NCBI GenBank assembly: GCA_007131845.1
Contig: SLPT01000074.1
Location: 1 to 9,157, forward strand
Reading direction: 5' to 3'
Length of the DNA stretch: 9,157 nt
Source of the DNA: Desulfobacteraceae bacterium
Lineage (GTDB): Bacteria > Desulfobacterota > Desulfobacteria > Desulfobacterales > Desulfosalsimonadaceae
Below are positions 1-7,364 of the stretch, piece by piece. The translations under genes were made by a program, and so were the position numbers. Under the pieces are notes generated by a model. That model worked only from the letters and a program-made list of their open reading frames with translations. It was not told the origin of the DNA and searched no databases. Within the stretch, counting starts at the first letter, position 1, and each line of letters begins with the position of its first letter.

Positions 1-870
1 CTTGAGGCCAAGAACATGCTGGGGCGCACGCCGGGAAACATCGTCGCCATACGGCCTATGCACGACGGCGTGATCGCCGACTTCGACGTCACTGAAGCCA
101 TGCTGCGGCATTTCATCCAGCAGGTCCACAACCGGCGGACGTTTATCCGGCCGCGCATCGTTGTGGCGGTTCCCACCGGCATCACACCCGTTGAAAAGCG
201 TGCTGTCAAGGAGGCAGCCGAATCCGCCGGGGCGCGGGAGGTCTTTCTCATTGAAGAACCCATGGCGGCGGCCATTGGCGCCGGAATGCCCATTACGGAA
301 CCCGGATGCAACATGGTTGTCGACATCGGCGGCGGCACGACCGAAGTGGCGGTGATTTCGCTTGCGGGAATCGTTTTTTCCCGCTCCGTCCGCGTTGCGG
401 GAGACAAGATGGACGAGGCGATCATCCAGTACGTCAAGAGGAAATACAACCTTCTGATCGGCGAGAGAACAGCTGAAATCATCAAGATGACCATCGGTAA
501 TGCATTTCCCGAGACGGAAAACTACGAGACCATCGAGGTGAAGGGAAGGGATCTGGTATCCGGCATTCCCAAGATCCTTGCCATCGATTCCGAAGAGATC
601 CGGGTAGCTATCTCGGAGCAGATCGACGCCATAGTGGAGACCACCAAGATTGCGTTGGAGCAGACGCCACCCGAGCTTTCAGCGGATATCGTGGACCGCG
701 GCATCGTTCTGACCGGCGGCGGCGCCCTTTTGAAAAACCTGGACAAGCTTCTCCGGGAGGAAACCGGACTGCCGATCACCGTCGCCGAAGACCCGCTGTC
801 GACCATCGCCATCGGATCAGGGATGACGTTGACCAATATAGAGTTTCTGAAGCAGGTTGTGATCGACTAA
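1..870 (+). CDS. mreB: Rod shape-determining protein MreB (5'-truncated)
   Basis: Actin-like ATPase that polymerises along the inner face of the cytoplasmic membrane and positions the side-wall peptidoglycan machinery. The frame is open from base 1 (reading LEAKN before the Met at 16), so the true start lies upstream. About 290 residues are present, against roughly 345 in the family, so about 55 N-terminal residues with the first phosphate motif are missing. Visible actin-fold motifs are [15 protein letters not shown] near the left edge, the connecting motif [11 protein letters not shown] (about 259-291), the second phosphate motif DIGGGTTE (322-345) and the adenosine motif [12 protein letters not shown] (about 706-741). 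The C-terminus ends in the family-typical VVID and stops with TAA. mreC begins 3 bases after the stop, so the two are almost certainly cotranscribed. Identification is firm; only the 5' end is unknown. Confidence 0.97.
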   Translation, partial: LEAKNMLGRTPGNIVAIRPMHDGVIADFDVTEAMLRHFIQQVHNRRTFIRPRIVVAVPTGITPVEKRAVKEAAESAGAREVFLIEEPMAAAIGAGMPITEPGCNMVVDIGGGTTEVAVISLAGIVFSRSVRVAGDKMDEAIIQYVKRKYNLLIGERTAEIIKMTIGNAFPETENYETIEVKGRDLVSGIPKILAIDSEEIRVAISEQIDAIVETTKIALEQTPPELSADIVDRGIVLTGGGALLKNLDKLLREETGLPITVAEDPLSTIAIGSGMTLTNIEFLKQVVID

Positions 871-873
871 CCC

Positions 874-1716
874 ATGTTTTCCAAAAAAACCATGGTCATT
901 GCGGGTTTGATTTTCCTTGTTGCCGCCAACGGAATCGTTTTTTCGTTTAACTACATACGGAAGTCCTCTGTTTACCCGGCTGCCGTGGAAACCGTTTTGT
1001 TTTTCACAGCGCCGGTCATGGAAGGCGTCACCCACACCACCCGGTTTGCCGAAAATACCTGGCACAGGTATTTTTCCCTTGCTACAGCAGCAAAGGAAAA
1101 TGAAAGACTGGGAAGGGAACTTGCCGAAGCCCGCCACCAACTGCATCTTTGCAGGGAAAGCCGGCTGCTTGACAAGCGGCTGGAAGGATTTCTGGAATTC
1201 CGCGAAACCACGGATCACAAGACCGTATTAGCAAGCGTCGTGGGGCGGGAACCCTCTGCGTGGTATCAGTCGGTGATCATCAACCGTGGGCGGATCGACG
1301 GGATTGAAACCGGAATGCCCGTTATGGTGCCGGAAGGGGTGGTGGGACAGGTTACCGGTGTTTCCCGCAGCCATGCCAAGGTTTTGCTGATCATTGACCG
1401 CAACAACGCCGTGGATGCAATGGTTCAGCGGACGAGGACCCGTGGGATGGTAAAGGGCCTTTCAAGCAATGTGTGCCATTTTGAGTTTGCCCTCCACAAG
1501 GCGGATATCAAAACCGGGGATACCATAATTACATCCGGCCTGGACGGCGTCTACCCCAAAGGTCTTCCAGTGGGCCGGGTGTCCAGGATCATACGGCGGA
1601 GCTCCGGTATATTTCAGGATATCGAGATTACGCCGTTTGCCGATTTTCACCGGCTGGAGGAAGTGCTTGTCATACTCGATCCTCCGGATATCGATACAAA
1701 TCTTCTGGATCCCTGA
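874..1716 (+). CDS. mreC: Rod shape-determining protein MreC
   Basis: Bitopic inner-membrane protein of the elongasome; its periplasmic domain contacts and activates PBP2. The 280-residue product has a short cytoplasmic start (MFSKKT), one membrane segment at about residues 7-26, a predicted coiled-coil stretch at about 65-108 rich in Glu, Arg and Leu, and then the two-barrel periplasmic domain. Family hallmarks are VVGREPSAWYQSVIINRG (122-139), GMPVMVPEGVVGQV (147-160), SGLDGVYPKGLPVG (221-234) and the closing PFADFHRLEEVLVI (254-267). The length is within the family range, shorter than E. coli MreC. The ATG at 874 lies 3 bases after the mreB stop. It has no strong ribosome binding site, which suggests translational coupling to mreB. 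A second in-frame ATG at 892 would cut into the start of the membrane segment and is less likely. Confidence 0.96.
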   Translation: MFSKKTMVIAGLIFLVAANGIVFSFNYIRKSSVYPAAVETVLFFTAPVMEGVTHTTRFAENTWHRYFSLATAAKENERLGRELAEARHQLHLCRESRLLDKRLEGFLEFRETTDHKTVLASVVGREPSAWYQSVIINRGRIDGIETGMPVMVPEGVVGQVTGVSRSHAKVLLIIDRNNAVDAMVQRTRTRGMVKGLSSNVCHFEFALHKADIKTGDTIITSGLDGVYPKGLPVGRVSRIIRRSSGIFQDIEITPFADFHRLEEVLVILDPPDIDTNLLDP

Positions 1717-1758
1717 GAAGAACAAGCTCCCGGTGAGAAGGGATCGGCCGTAAACACT

Positions 1759-2283
1759 ATGCACTACATCGTCTATTTCATCGTATGCCTGCTCCTCGTG
1801 GTACTGAAGACCACCATTATACCTGGGGTGCTGGGAGGGTTGTGGTTGTATGATCTGCTCATACCCCTTGTCATCTACTTCAGTCTCTACCGCAGCCTGG
1901 CCGAGGGACTGCCGGTTGTCCTGCTTTCCGCCATAATGATGGACATGATCTCCGGGGCACCCGCCGGAATTTATCTCACCACCTATATCTGGCTGTTTCT
2001 GGGATTTCGCCAGACATGGCGGTTTCTGGATCTCAGACACAGCTATCTGTTCCCCGCGATCGTCGTTGCCGGGGTTGTCTTTCAACAGCTCATTTTCTGG
2101 GCTGCTGCTTCTACATCCGCCGGACAGTTGGTGTTTTCCTACGAAAGTATCCGGATTGTATTCTTTCAGATCGTATGGGCGGTGGTTTCCGCACCTCTGT
2201 TATACCTTCTTTTTCATAAGCTTTTTATCGCTGCGGATCGTTTGTTTTCCGACAATAGCAGTGAAAACGGTCATTCGGGTTGA
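1759..2283 (+). CDS. mreD: Rod shape-determining protein MreD
   Basis: Small polytopic inner-membrane protein of the elongasome, working with MreC to couple MreB filaments to wall synthesis. The 174-residue product is very hydrophobic. Membrane segments are visible at about residues 3-22, 30-48, 50-68, 72-88, 96-118 and 131-155, with a short polar tail ending in SENGHSG. The segment DMISGAPAGIY (62-72) resembles the conserved D-x-x-SG-x-x-G region of MreD. MreD is poorly conserved in sequence, so the call leans on the hydropathy pattern, the length and the position between mreC and mrdA. It follows mreC by 42 bases. A purine-rich GAGAAGGGA lies about 15 bases before the ATG, further than ideal. 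It stops with TGA two bases before the PBP2 ATG. Confidence 0.93.
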   Translation: MHYIVYFIVCLLLVVLKTTIIPGVLGGLWLYDLLIPLVIYFSLYRSLAEGLPVVLLSAIMMDMISGAPAGIYLTTYIWLFLGFRQTWRFLDLRHSYLFPAIVVAGVVFQQLIFWAAASTSAGQLVFSYESIRIVFFQIVWAVVSAPLLYLLFHKLFIAADRLFSDNSSENGHSG

Positions 2284-2285
2284 CA

Positions 2286-4208
2286 ATGAACACGCTATCT
2301 GATTCCAGCAAAAAAAACGGGGTGCCAGAACGGTTTTTCCCGAAAGTCGACCAGGAATGGTACCGCCGCCGATTATCCAAGATGATATTGTGGATGTTTG
2401 TTGTTTTCTGCATCCTTCTGGTCCAGCTTTTCAACCTGCAGATCCTTCAGGGAGACCATTACAGCAGTCTTTCCGAAAACAACAGTATCAGAAAGCAGCG
2501 AATCCAGCCGCTAAGAGGTCATATTTACGACCGCAACGGCCTGCTGCTCGTGGACAACCGGCCGGCATTCGATCTTTACATCGTTCCCGCCGATGCCTCC
2601 CCCATTAACGAAACCGCGAAAAACCTGGCCCGGTTTATCTCCCGCTCGCCGGATGAAATCAGCGAGTTGATCAGCAGCCACCGGGGACCTTACGGATACA
2701 GGCCGGTTCTCGTCAAAACCGATATCAGCCGGGATCTCATGGGGCAATTGATGACCCGGCGCTACGAGCTCCCCGGGATTGTCATCCAGACCAGCGCACG
2801 GCGCAATTATACCCATGAGCGGTTTGCTCCCCATCTCATCGGGTATATCGGCGAAATCAGCTCCGGAGAGCTCATGGCCAACCGCTACCCCCACAAGCGG
2901 GGCGGTGACATGGTCGGCAGAGTCGGAGTGGAAAGGACCTTCGAAGAGTCGCTTTCCGGGTATCCCGGTACCCGTGTCGTTCAGGTTACCGCAACCGGCC
3001 AGGTCGCATCGGTGCTGGGAGAGGACCCGGCTGTCCCGGGACACAATGTTCATCTTACCATTGATTTCGACCTTCAGTTGACCGCCCAGCGACTGCTGGA
3101 AGGAAAAACAGGCGCCATCGCGGCTATCGATCCGTCCAACGGAGATATCCTGGCCATGGCCAGCAGTCCGTCCTATGATCAACGGCTCTTTTCGGACCGC
3201 ATCTCAACCCGGCAGTGGCAGAAACTGGTGAGTGACCCGGAACGGCCCCTTCAAAACCGGGTTATGCAGTCCACGTATCCGCCTGCGTCGGCCTACAAGA
3301 TCATCACGGCCATGGCTGCCCTGGAAGAAACCGTGTTTGATGATAAAGAAACGGTTTTCTGCACCGGCCGCTATCGATTGGGAGATCGGACCTTCCGATG
3401 CTGGCGCCGCGAGGGGCATGGGCACCAGGATATAGTGGATGCGTTGTCCGAGTCCTGCGATGTGTTTTTCTACGACGCCGGCAAGCAGCTCGGAGTGGAC
3501 CGGATCGCCTCATACGCCCGCCAAAGCGGGCTGGGACAACGGACGGGAATCGATCTGGGCAATGAAGCACCGGGCCTCGTTCCCACGGCTTCCTGGAAAC
3601 GGAATCGGTTCGGCGAACCCTGGTTTGCCGGCGAGACCCTTCCCGTTGCCATTGGCCAGGGGTATAACCTGACAACGCCATTACAGATGGGCATGCTCAC
3701 GGCCGCCGTTGCCAACGGCGGATCGATGTACAAGCCGCAAATCATGCGATTCGTTCAGAATGTCGGCGGAAACATCGAAAAAAGCACATCGCCCGAGGAA
3801 TTAGGGCGGCTGCCTGCAAGTGATGAAACGCTGGAAATTATCCGAGAAGGATTGTATAACGTGGTTAATCACCGGAACGGAACCGCCTACTGGCATGTCC
3901 GTTCGGATGAGGTGGATATTTCCGGAAAAACCGGCACTGCGCAGGTAATCAGCCGCCTGACCGAGGAGATCGATCTGATGACAACCGATGAGATATCCGA
4001 AGAAACCAGGCGCAGGCTGCTGCCCCATGCGTGGTTCGTGGGATATGCGCCATCGGATGATCCGGAAATTGCGGTTTCCGTTATTATCGAGCACGGCGAA
4101 GGCGGGGCCAGCACAGCCGGTCCCATTGCCAAAGAGATGATGGAGTCGTATATCCGGGGGTATTCCCTGGAAAACCTTATGGAGCCGTTGCCTGGATCCG
4201 GGCAGTAA
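2286..4208 (+). CDS. mrdA: Penicillin-binding protein 2, peptidoglycan D,D-transpeptidase (elongation)
   Basis: Class B penicillin-binding protein that cross-links peptidoglycan in the periplasm during cell elongation, acting with RodA and MreC. The 640-residue product has a cytoplasmic tail, one membrane anchor at about residues 33-54, a non-catalytic PBP dimerisation domain at about 75-270 that includes RGHIYDRNGLLLVDNRPAF, and a C-terminal transpeptidase domain. The three active-site motifs are present: S-A-Y-K with nucleophile Ser335 inside YPPASAYK, the S-C-D triad at 390-392, and K-T-G-T at 548-551. HAWFVGYAPSDDPEIAV near the end is also typical. The ATG at 2286 was chosen. An in-frame TTG at 2280 overlaps the mreD stop and would add two residues. 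Neither start has a clear ribosome binding site, consistent with coupling to mreD. RodA, its usual immediate downstream partner, lies about 3.2 kb away instead. Confidence 0.97.
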   Translation: MNTLSDSSKKNGVPERFFPKVDQEWYRRRLSKMILWMFVVFCILLVQLFNLQILQGDHYSSLSENNSIRKQRIQPLRGHIYDRNGLLLVDNRPAFDLYIVPADASPINETAKNLARFISRSPDEISELISSHRGPYGYRPVLVKTDISRDLMGQLMTRRYELPGIVIQTSARRNYTHERFAPHLIGYIGEISSGELMANRYPHKRGGDMVGRVGVERTFEESLSGYPGTRVVQVTATGQVASVLGEDPAVPGHNVHLTIDFDLQLTAQRLLEGKTGAIAAIDPSNGDILAMASSPSYDQRLFSDRISTRQWQKLVSDPERPLQNRVMQSTYPPASAYKIITAMAALEETVFDDKETVFCTGRYRLGDRTFRCWRREGHGHQDIVDALSESCDVFFYDAGKQLGVDRIASYARQSGLGQRTGIDLGNEAPGLVPTASWKRNRFGEPWFAGETLPVAIGQGYNLTTPLQMGMLTAAVANGGSMYKPQIMRFVQNVGGNIEKSTSPEELGRLPASDETLEIIREGLYNVVNHRNGTAYWHVRSDEVDISGKTGTAQVISRLTEEIDLMTTDEISEETRRRLLPHAWFVGYAPSDDPEIAVSVIIEHGEGGASTAGPIAKEMMESYIRGYSLENLMEPLPGSGQ

Positions 4209-4274
4209 CCGGTTGTTTTTCAATTTTTTAAGCCCGCAGCTCACACAGAGTGACATCAGACCAATCAATCAAGC

Positions 4275-4279
4275 AGGAG
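4275..4279 (+). promoter_or_regulatory. Ribosome binding site of glnS
   Basis: AGGAG ends 10 bases before the ATG at 4290. It is clearly stronger than anything before the mre genes. It supports the upstream start and so a GlnRS with an N-terminal extension of roughly 17 residues compared with the E. coli enzyme. Confidence 0.75.
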
Positions 4280-4289
4280 TTGGCATATT

Positions 4290-6035
4290 ATGACCGGTGA
4301 GAAACCGAAATCCGCACACGAAGACGATGGCGCCGCAAGCGACAGGGAAGAGGCGCCTGTCAATTTTATAAAGCACATCATCGACGAGGACATTCGAACC
4401 GGAAAATACGATGGCCGTGTTATCACCCGTTTTCCGCCGGAGCCCAACGGGTATCTCCATATCGGGCATGCCAAGTCGATTTGTCTTAATTTCGGCCTTG
4501 CGGAGCACTATGGCGGCATTTGTCACCTCCGGTTTGACGACACCAATCCCCTGCGGGAAAACACGGAGTATGTAGAATCCATTATCGAAGATGTCCGGTG
4601 GCTCGGTTTTGACTGGAAGGATCGCCTGTACTTTGCTTCGGACTATTTCGACCGGCTCTACGACTATGCGGTTCAATTGATACGGAAGGGAAAAGCCTAT
4701 GTAGACAGCCTGTCTGCCGATGAAATCCGTGAATTCAGGGGCACCCTCAACGAGCCGGGTAAAAAGAGTCCCTACCGGAATCGTTCGGTGGAGGAGAACC
4801 TGGCGTTGTTCGGAAAAATGGCGGCAGGGGATCTCGAAGAAGGAACGTGCGTGCTGCGCGCCAAAATCGATATGGCCGCATCGAATATCGTCATGCGAGA
4901 CCCCACCTTATATCGGATCCGGAAAAAAAGCCACCACAGAACCGGTGAGCGCTGGTGCGTCTATCCCATGTACGATTTTGCACACTGCCTTTCCGATTCC
5001 ATTGAAAAAATCACCCATTCTCTTTGTACACTGGAGTTTGTCAATAACCGGGAACTCTATGACTGGATTCTCGACGCACTGGGAGTCTACCATCCCCAGC
5101 AGATCGAATTTGCACGGCTCAATCTCAGTTATACCGTATTGAGCAAGCGGCGCCTTATTCAATTGGTGGAAGAAGGATACGTAGGCGGGTGGGACGACCC
5201 TCGCATGCCGACCCTCTCCGGCCTGCGGCGGCGCGGATACACCCCGGGGGCGATCCGGAAGTTCTGCGATGTCATTGGCCTTGCCAGGCGGGATTCGATG
5301 GTGGATATTTCACTGCTGGAGCACTGCCAGCGGGAGGAGCTCAACGTGTCGGCACCGCGCGTGATGGCGGTTTTGAACCCGCTGCGGGTCGTCATTGAAA
5401 ACTATCCCGAGGGCGAAGACGAAATGCTCGAGGCTGTCAACAATCCGGAGGATGCGTCCAAGGGAACGCGGAACGTTCCCTTTTCCCGCGTAATTTATAT
5501 TGAAAAAGACGACTTCATGGAGGACCCGCCGAAAAAATTCTTCCGGCTCGCACCAGGCAGAGAGGTCCGGCTCCGTTACGCATATTTCATTTGCTGCCGG
5601 GATGTCATCAAAGATGAGCATGGGGCGGTGGTTGAGCTGCGCTGCACCTATGACCCGGAAACACGGGGTGGCAATACGCCCCCGGATGGACGGAAAGTCA
5701 AGGCGACCCTGCACTGGGTATCGGAAAGGCACGCGCTTTCCGCCCCCGTCAGACTCTATGACCACCTGTTTTCGGTTGAAAATCCGCAGGCGGCAAAAGA
5801 TTTCCGGGAGCATATCAATCCGGGGTCTCTTACAGACGCCTTAAATGCAAAACTGGAGCCGGCCCTGAAGGATGCCCGGCCCGGCATGCACTACCAGTTT
5901 GAGCGCCTTGGGTATTTTTTCACGGATCCCAAAGAATCGACCGACGAGCATCCCGTATTCAACAGGATCGTCACACTGCGCGATACCTGGGCGAAAATCC
6001 AAAAAAAGCAGAAGGCCGGGGGGGTAGCGCCTTAG
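4290..6035 (+). CDS. glnS: Glutamine--tRNA ligase (GlnRS)
   Basis: Class I aminoacyl-tRNA synthetase in the cytoplasm that charges tRNA-Gln with glutamine using ATP. The 581-residue product carries the GlnRS-type signature [17 protein letters not shown] with HIGH at residues 57-60. It also has LRFDDTNP shortly after and the KMSKS-equivalent V-L-S-K-R at 283-287, close to the VMSKR form of E. coli GlnRS. The C-terminal half is the two-barrel anticodon-binding domain (about 355-570) and includes [18 protein letters not shown]. Its all-beta nature and the PPEPNG context separate it from bacterial GluRS. The first ~22 residues are acidic and polar ([20 protein letters not shown]) and precede the usual start of homology at [10 protein letters not shown]. 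The tail after KIQKK is short and low-complexity, encoded over runs of seven A (6001-6007) and seven G (6018-6024). The gap from mrdA is 81 bases, so it may be read from the mre operon, from its own promoter, or both. Confidence 0.97.
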   Translation: MTGEKPKSAHEDDGAASDREEAPVNFIKHIIDEDIRTGKYDGRVITRFPPEPNGYLHIGHAKSICLNFGLAEHYGGICHLRFDDTNPLRENTEYVESIIEDVRWLGFDWKDRLYFASDYFDRLYDYAVQLIRKGKAYVDSLSADEIREFRGTLNEPGKKSPYRNRSVEENLALFGKMAAGDLEEGTCVLRAKIDMAASNIVMRDPTLYRIRKKSHHRTGERWCVYPMYDFAHCLSDSIEKITHSLCTLEFVNNRELYDWILDALGVYHPQQIEFARLNLSYTVLSKRRLIQLVEEGYVGGWDDPRMPTLSGLRRRGYTPGAIRKFCDVIGLARRDSMVDISLLEHCQREELNVSAPRVMAVLNPLRVVIENYPEGEDEMLEAVNNPEDASKGTRNVPFSRVIYIEKDDFMEDPPKKFFRLAPGREVRLRYAYFICCRDVIKDEHGAVVELRCTYDPETRGGNTPPDGRKVKATLHWVSERHALSAPVRLYDHLFSVENPQAAKDFREHINPGSLTDALNAKLEPALKDARPGMHYQFERLGYFFTDPKESTDEHPVFNRIVTLRDTWAKIQKKQKAGGVAP

Positions 6036-6062
6036 GCCGTTTCAGCGTTTCAGTGCAGGATC

Positions 6063-7169
6063 TCATATACGGATCAGTTCGTATTCGCGGGATCCGATTC
6101 CTAACTTTTCGGCATATTCCAACTGAAGCGGCCAGTCCACTTTGGGGTATATCGCCCGGAATTTGTCGGAACCGGCTTCCGTGTGTTCTTCCATGCAGCA
6201 GCCGGGAAGCGCTGGCTCCCGGTTGACCAGATCGACGCTGGCCTGGTCGATTGCAACCGGGTCCGTGGATGCCACGACGCCGATATCCCGGACAATGGGT
6301 GCGTCGTTATAGGGCACACAATCGCATGCCGGTGATACATGGTTGATGAAATTGACGCACAGGGTCTTTTCCCGCTTGTTTTGAAGCACCCCGGCGCAGT
6401 ATTCCACCATGCTTTCCAGGAAAACCGGTATCGACTGGTTCCACTGGACCTGGATAGCCTTGTTTTCGCAGATCAGAATGCATTCCCCGCAGCCGATACA
6501 CCGCTCCGGATGAATGAACGCCTTGTCGTCGATCATTTCGATGGCCTGCTGGACGCAATGGTCTGCGCACAATTCGCAGCCGATGCATTTTTTCGCTTTA
6601 ACCTTCGGGGATACGCCGGAATGCTGCTCGAGTTTTCCTCGGCGGGAAGCGCATCCCATACCGATATTCTTGATGGCGCCGCCGAATCCGGAAAGTTCGT
6701 GCCCCTTGAAATGGGCAAGGGAAACCATACCATCGGCCTGAACAATTTCCGTGCCGATGTAAACCTGTTGGAAATGTTTGCCATCCATTGCGATCGTCGT
6801 TTCGGTACGCCCCCGAAGTCCGTCGGCGATGACCAGTGGTGCATCGGCGATGGAATAGTCAAAGCCGTTGGTGATTGCCGTAACCAGGTGGTTGGGCGCG
6901 TCTCCACGGGTGCCGGCATACAGGGTATTGGCATCGGTGAGAAACGGGACGCCGCCGGCGGCCTTTACGCTGCGAACCGCCTGGCGAACATAGACCGGCC
7001 GGATGAAGGCGGTGTTGCCGGATTCGCCGAAATGGAGTTTGAGTGCAACCAGGTCCCGCTTGTCGATGCAGTTTTCGAGACCGGCCTGATTCATCAGCCG
7101 GTCGAATTTTTTCAGGAAGTTTTCCTTGTAGGTGGCACGGAAATCGATAAAGTATACCTTGCTGGTCAT
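6063..7169 (-). CDS. DUF362 domain protein with two [4Fe-4S] ferredoxin motifs
   Basis: A 368-residue, probably cytoplasmic iron-sulfur protein whose exact reaction is unknown. The DUF362 fold is split around a ferredoxin insert. The N-terminal part (about 1-185) has DLVALKLHFGESGNTAFIRP, TDANTLYAGTRGDAPNH and SLAHFKGHELSGFGGAIKNI. The insert has two CxxCxxCxxxC clusters, Cys195/198/201/205 and Cys224/227/230/234. The first lacks the proline that usually follows the last cysteine. The C-terminal part has ACDCVPYNDAPIVRDIGVVA then STDPVAID, a DUF362 hallmark. Further cysteines (173, 258, 271, 282, 284, 324, 325) could bind metal. No signal peptide is visible. The start at 7169 is supported by AAGGGGGA four bases upstream. 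It runs opposite to all its neighbours: tail-to-tail with glnS (27-base gap) and head-to-head with rodA. Members are often annotated only as '4Fe-4S binding protein'. The family call is firm; the function is not known. Confidence 0.92.
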   Translation of the reverse strand: MTSKVYFIDFRATYKENFLKKFDRLMNQAGLENCIDKRDLVALKLHFGESGNTAFIRPVYVRQAVRSVKAAGGVPFLTDANTLYAGTRGDAPNHLVTAITNGFDYSIADAPLVIADGLRGRTETTIAMDGKHFQQVYIGTEIVQADGMVSLAHFKGHELSGFGGAIKNIGMGCASRRGKLEQHSGVSPKVKAKKCIGCELCADHCVQQAIEMIDDKAFIHPERCIGCGECILICENKAIQVQWNQSIPVFLESMVEYCAGVLQNKREKTLCVNFINHVSPACDCVPYNDAPIVRDIGVVASTDPVAIDQASVDLVNREPALPGCCMEEHTEAGSDKFRAIYPKVDWPLQLEYAEKLGIGSREYELIRI

Positions 7170-7364
7170 ACAGTCCCCCTTGCTGGCTTGTGATTCGAAT
7201 CTTTAATAAATTGAGACGTCAGACAGATGCTGTTTAAAAACTTCGAAAAGCCTTTATTGATGCATCAGGTATTGATACACTCGTAAAACACCCCGATCAG
7301 GGAGTTTAAAAACACCTTTTAGCATCCAATACCGAATATATAAACCGTAAAGTTCCGGCTCACA
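7170..7364. promoter_or_regulatory. Divergent intergenic region between the DUF362 gene and rodA
   Basis: These 195 AT-rich bases separate two genes transcribed away from each other, so start signals for both should lie here. Visible structure includes the palindrome TGATGCATCA (7258-7267), the small dyad GTATTGATAC (7270-7279) and two copies of GTTTAAAAAC (7232-7241 and 7304-7313). There is also an imperfect 22-base dyad at 7286-7307: arms AAAC/GTTT and CCC/GGG around a GATC centre. A TATATA/TATAAA stretch (7337-7344) could be a rodA -10 box with a short leader, but no good -35 box is in register. A weak alternative pair for rodA is TTGAGA (7211-7216) with TTAAAA (7234-7239). No promoter can be assigned firmly. 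Confidence 0.5.

Noticed and set aside
1462..2085. Open frame of 207 codons on the minus strand across the mreC-mreD junction
   Set aside because: It overlaps two recognised genes and is rich in polar, low-information sequence, as expected from the complement of membrane-protein codons.
2511..3182. Open frame of 223 codons on the minus strand inside mrdA
   Set aside because: It lies wholly opposite an unambiguous PBP2 gene and shows no family motif.
4198..4226. Possible terminator at the end of mrdA (CCGG/CCGG stem then T-rich stretch)
   Set aside because: The stem is only four base pairs and overlaps the stop codon. The T-rich stretch is interrupted by CAA. Too weak to call.
6001..6024. 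Runs of seven A and seven G near the end of glnS as a programmed frameshift or sequencing error
   Set aside because: The frame stays intact through both runs, and the protein ends just past the last conserved GlnRS residues, so nothing needs a frameshift to explain it.
6036..6062. Bidirectional terminator between convergent glnS and the DUF362 gene
   Set aside because: The 27-base gap contains no hairpin of useful length and no T run on either strand.
6339..7193. Open frame of 284 codons on the plus strand, antisense to the DUF362 gene
   Set aside because: The minus-strand frame has two ferredoxin cysteine motifs and DUF362 hallmarks plus a strong ribosome binding site. The plus-strand frame has no recognisable motif and is explained by codon bias of the real gene.
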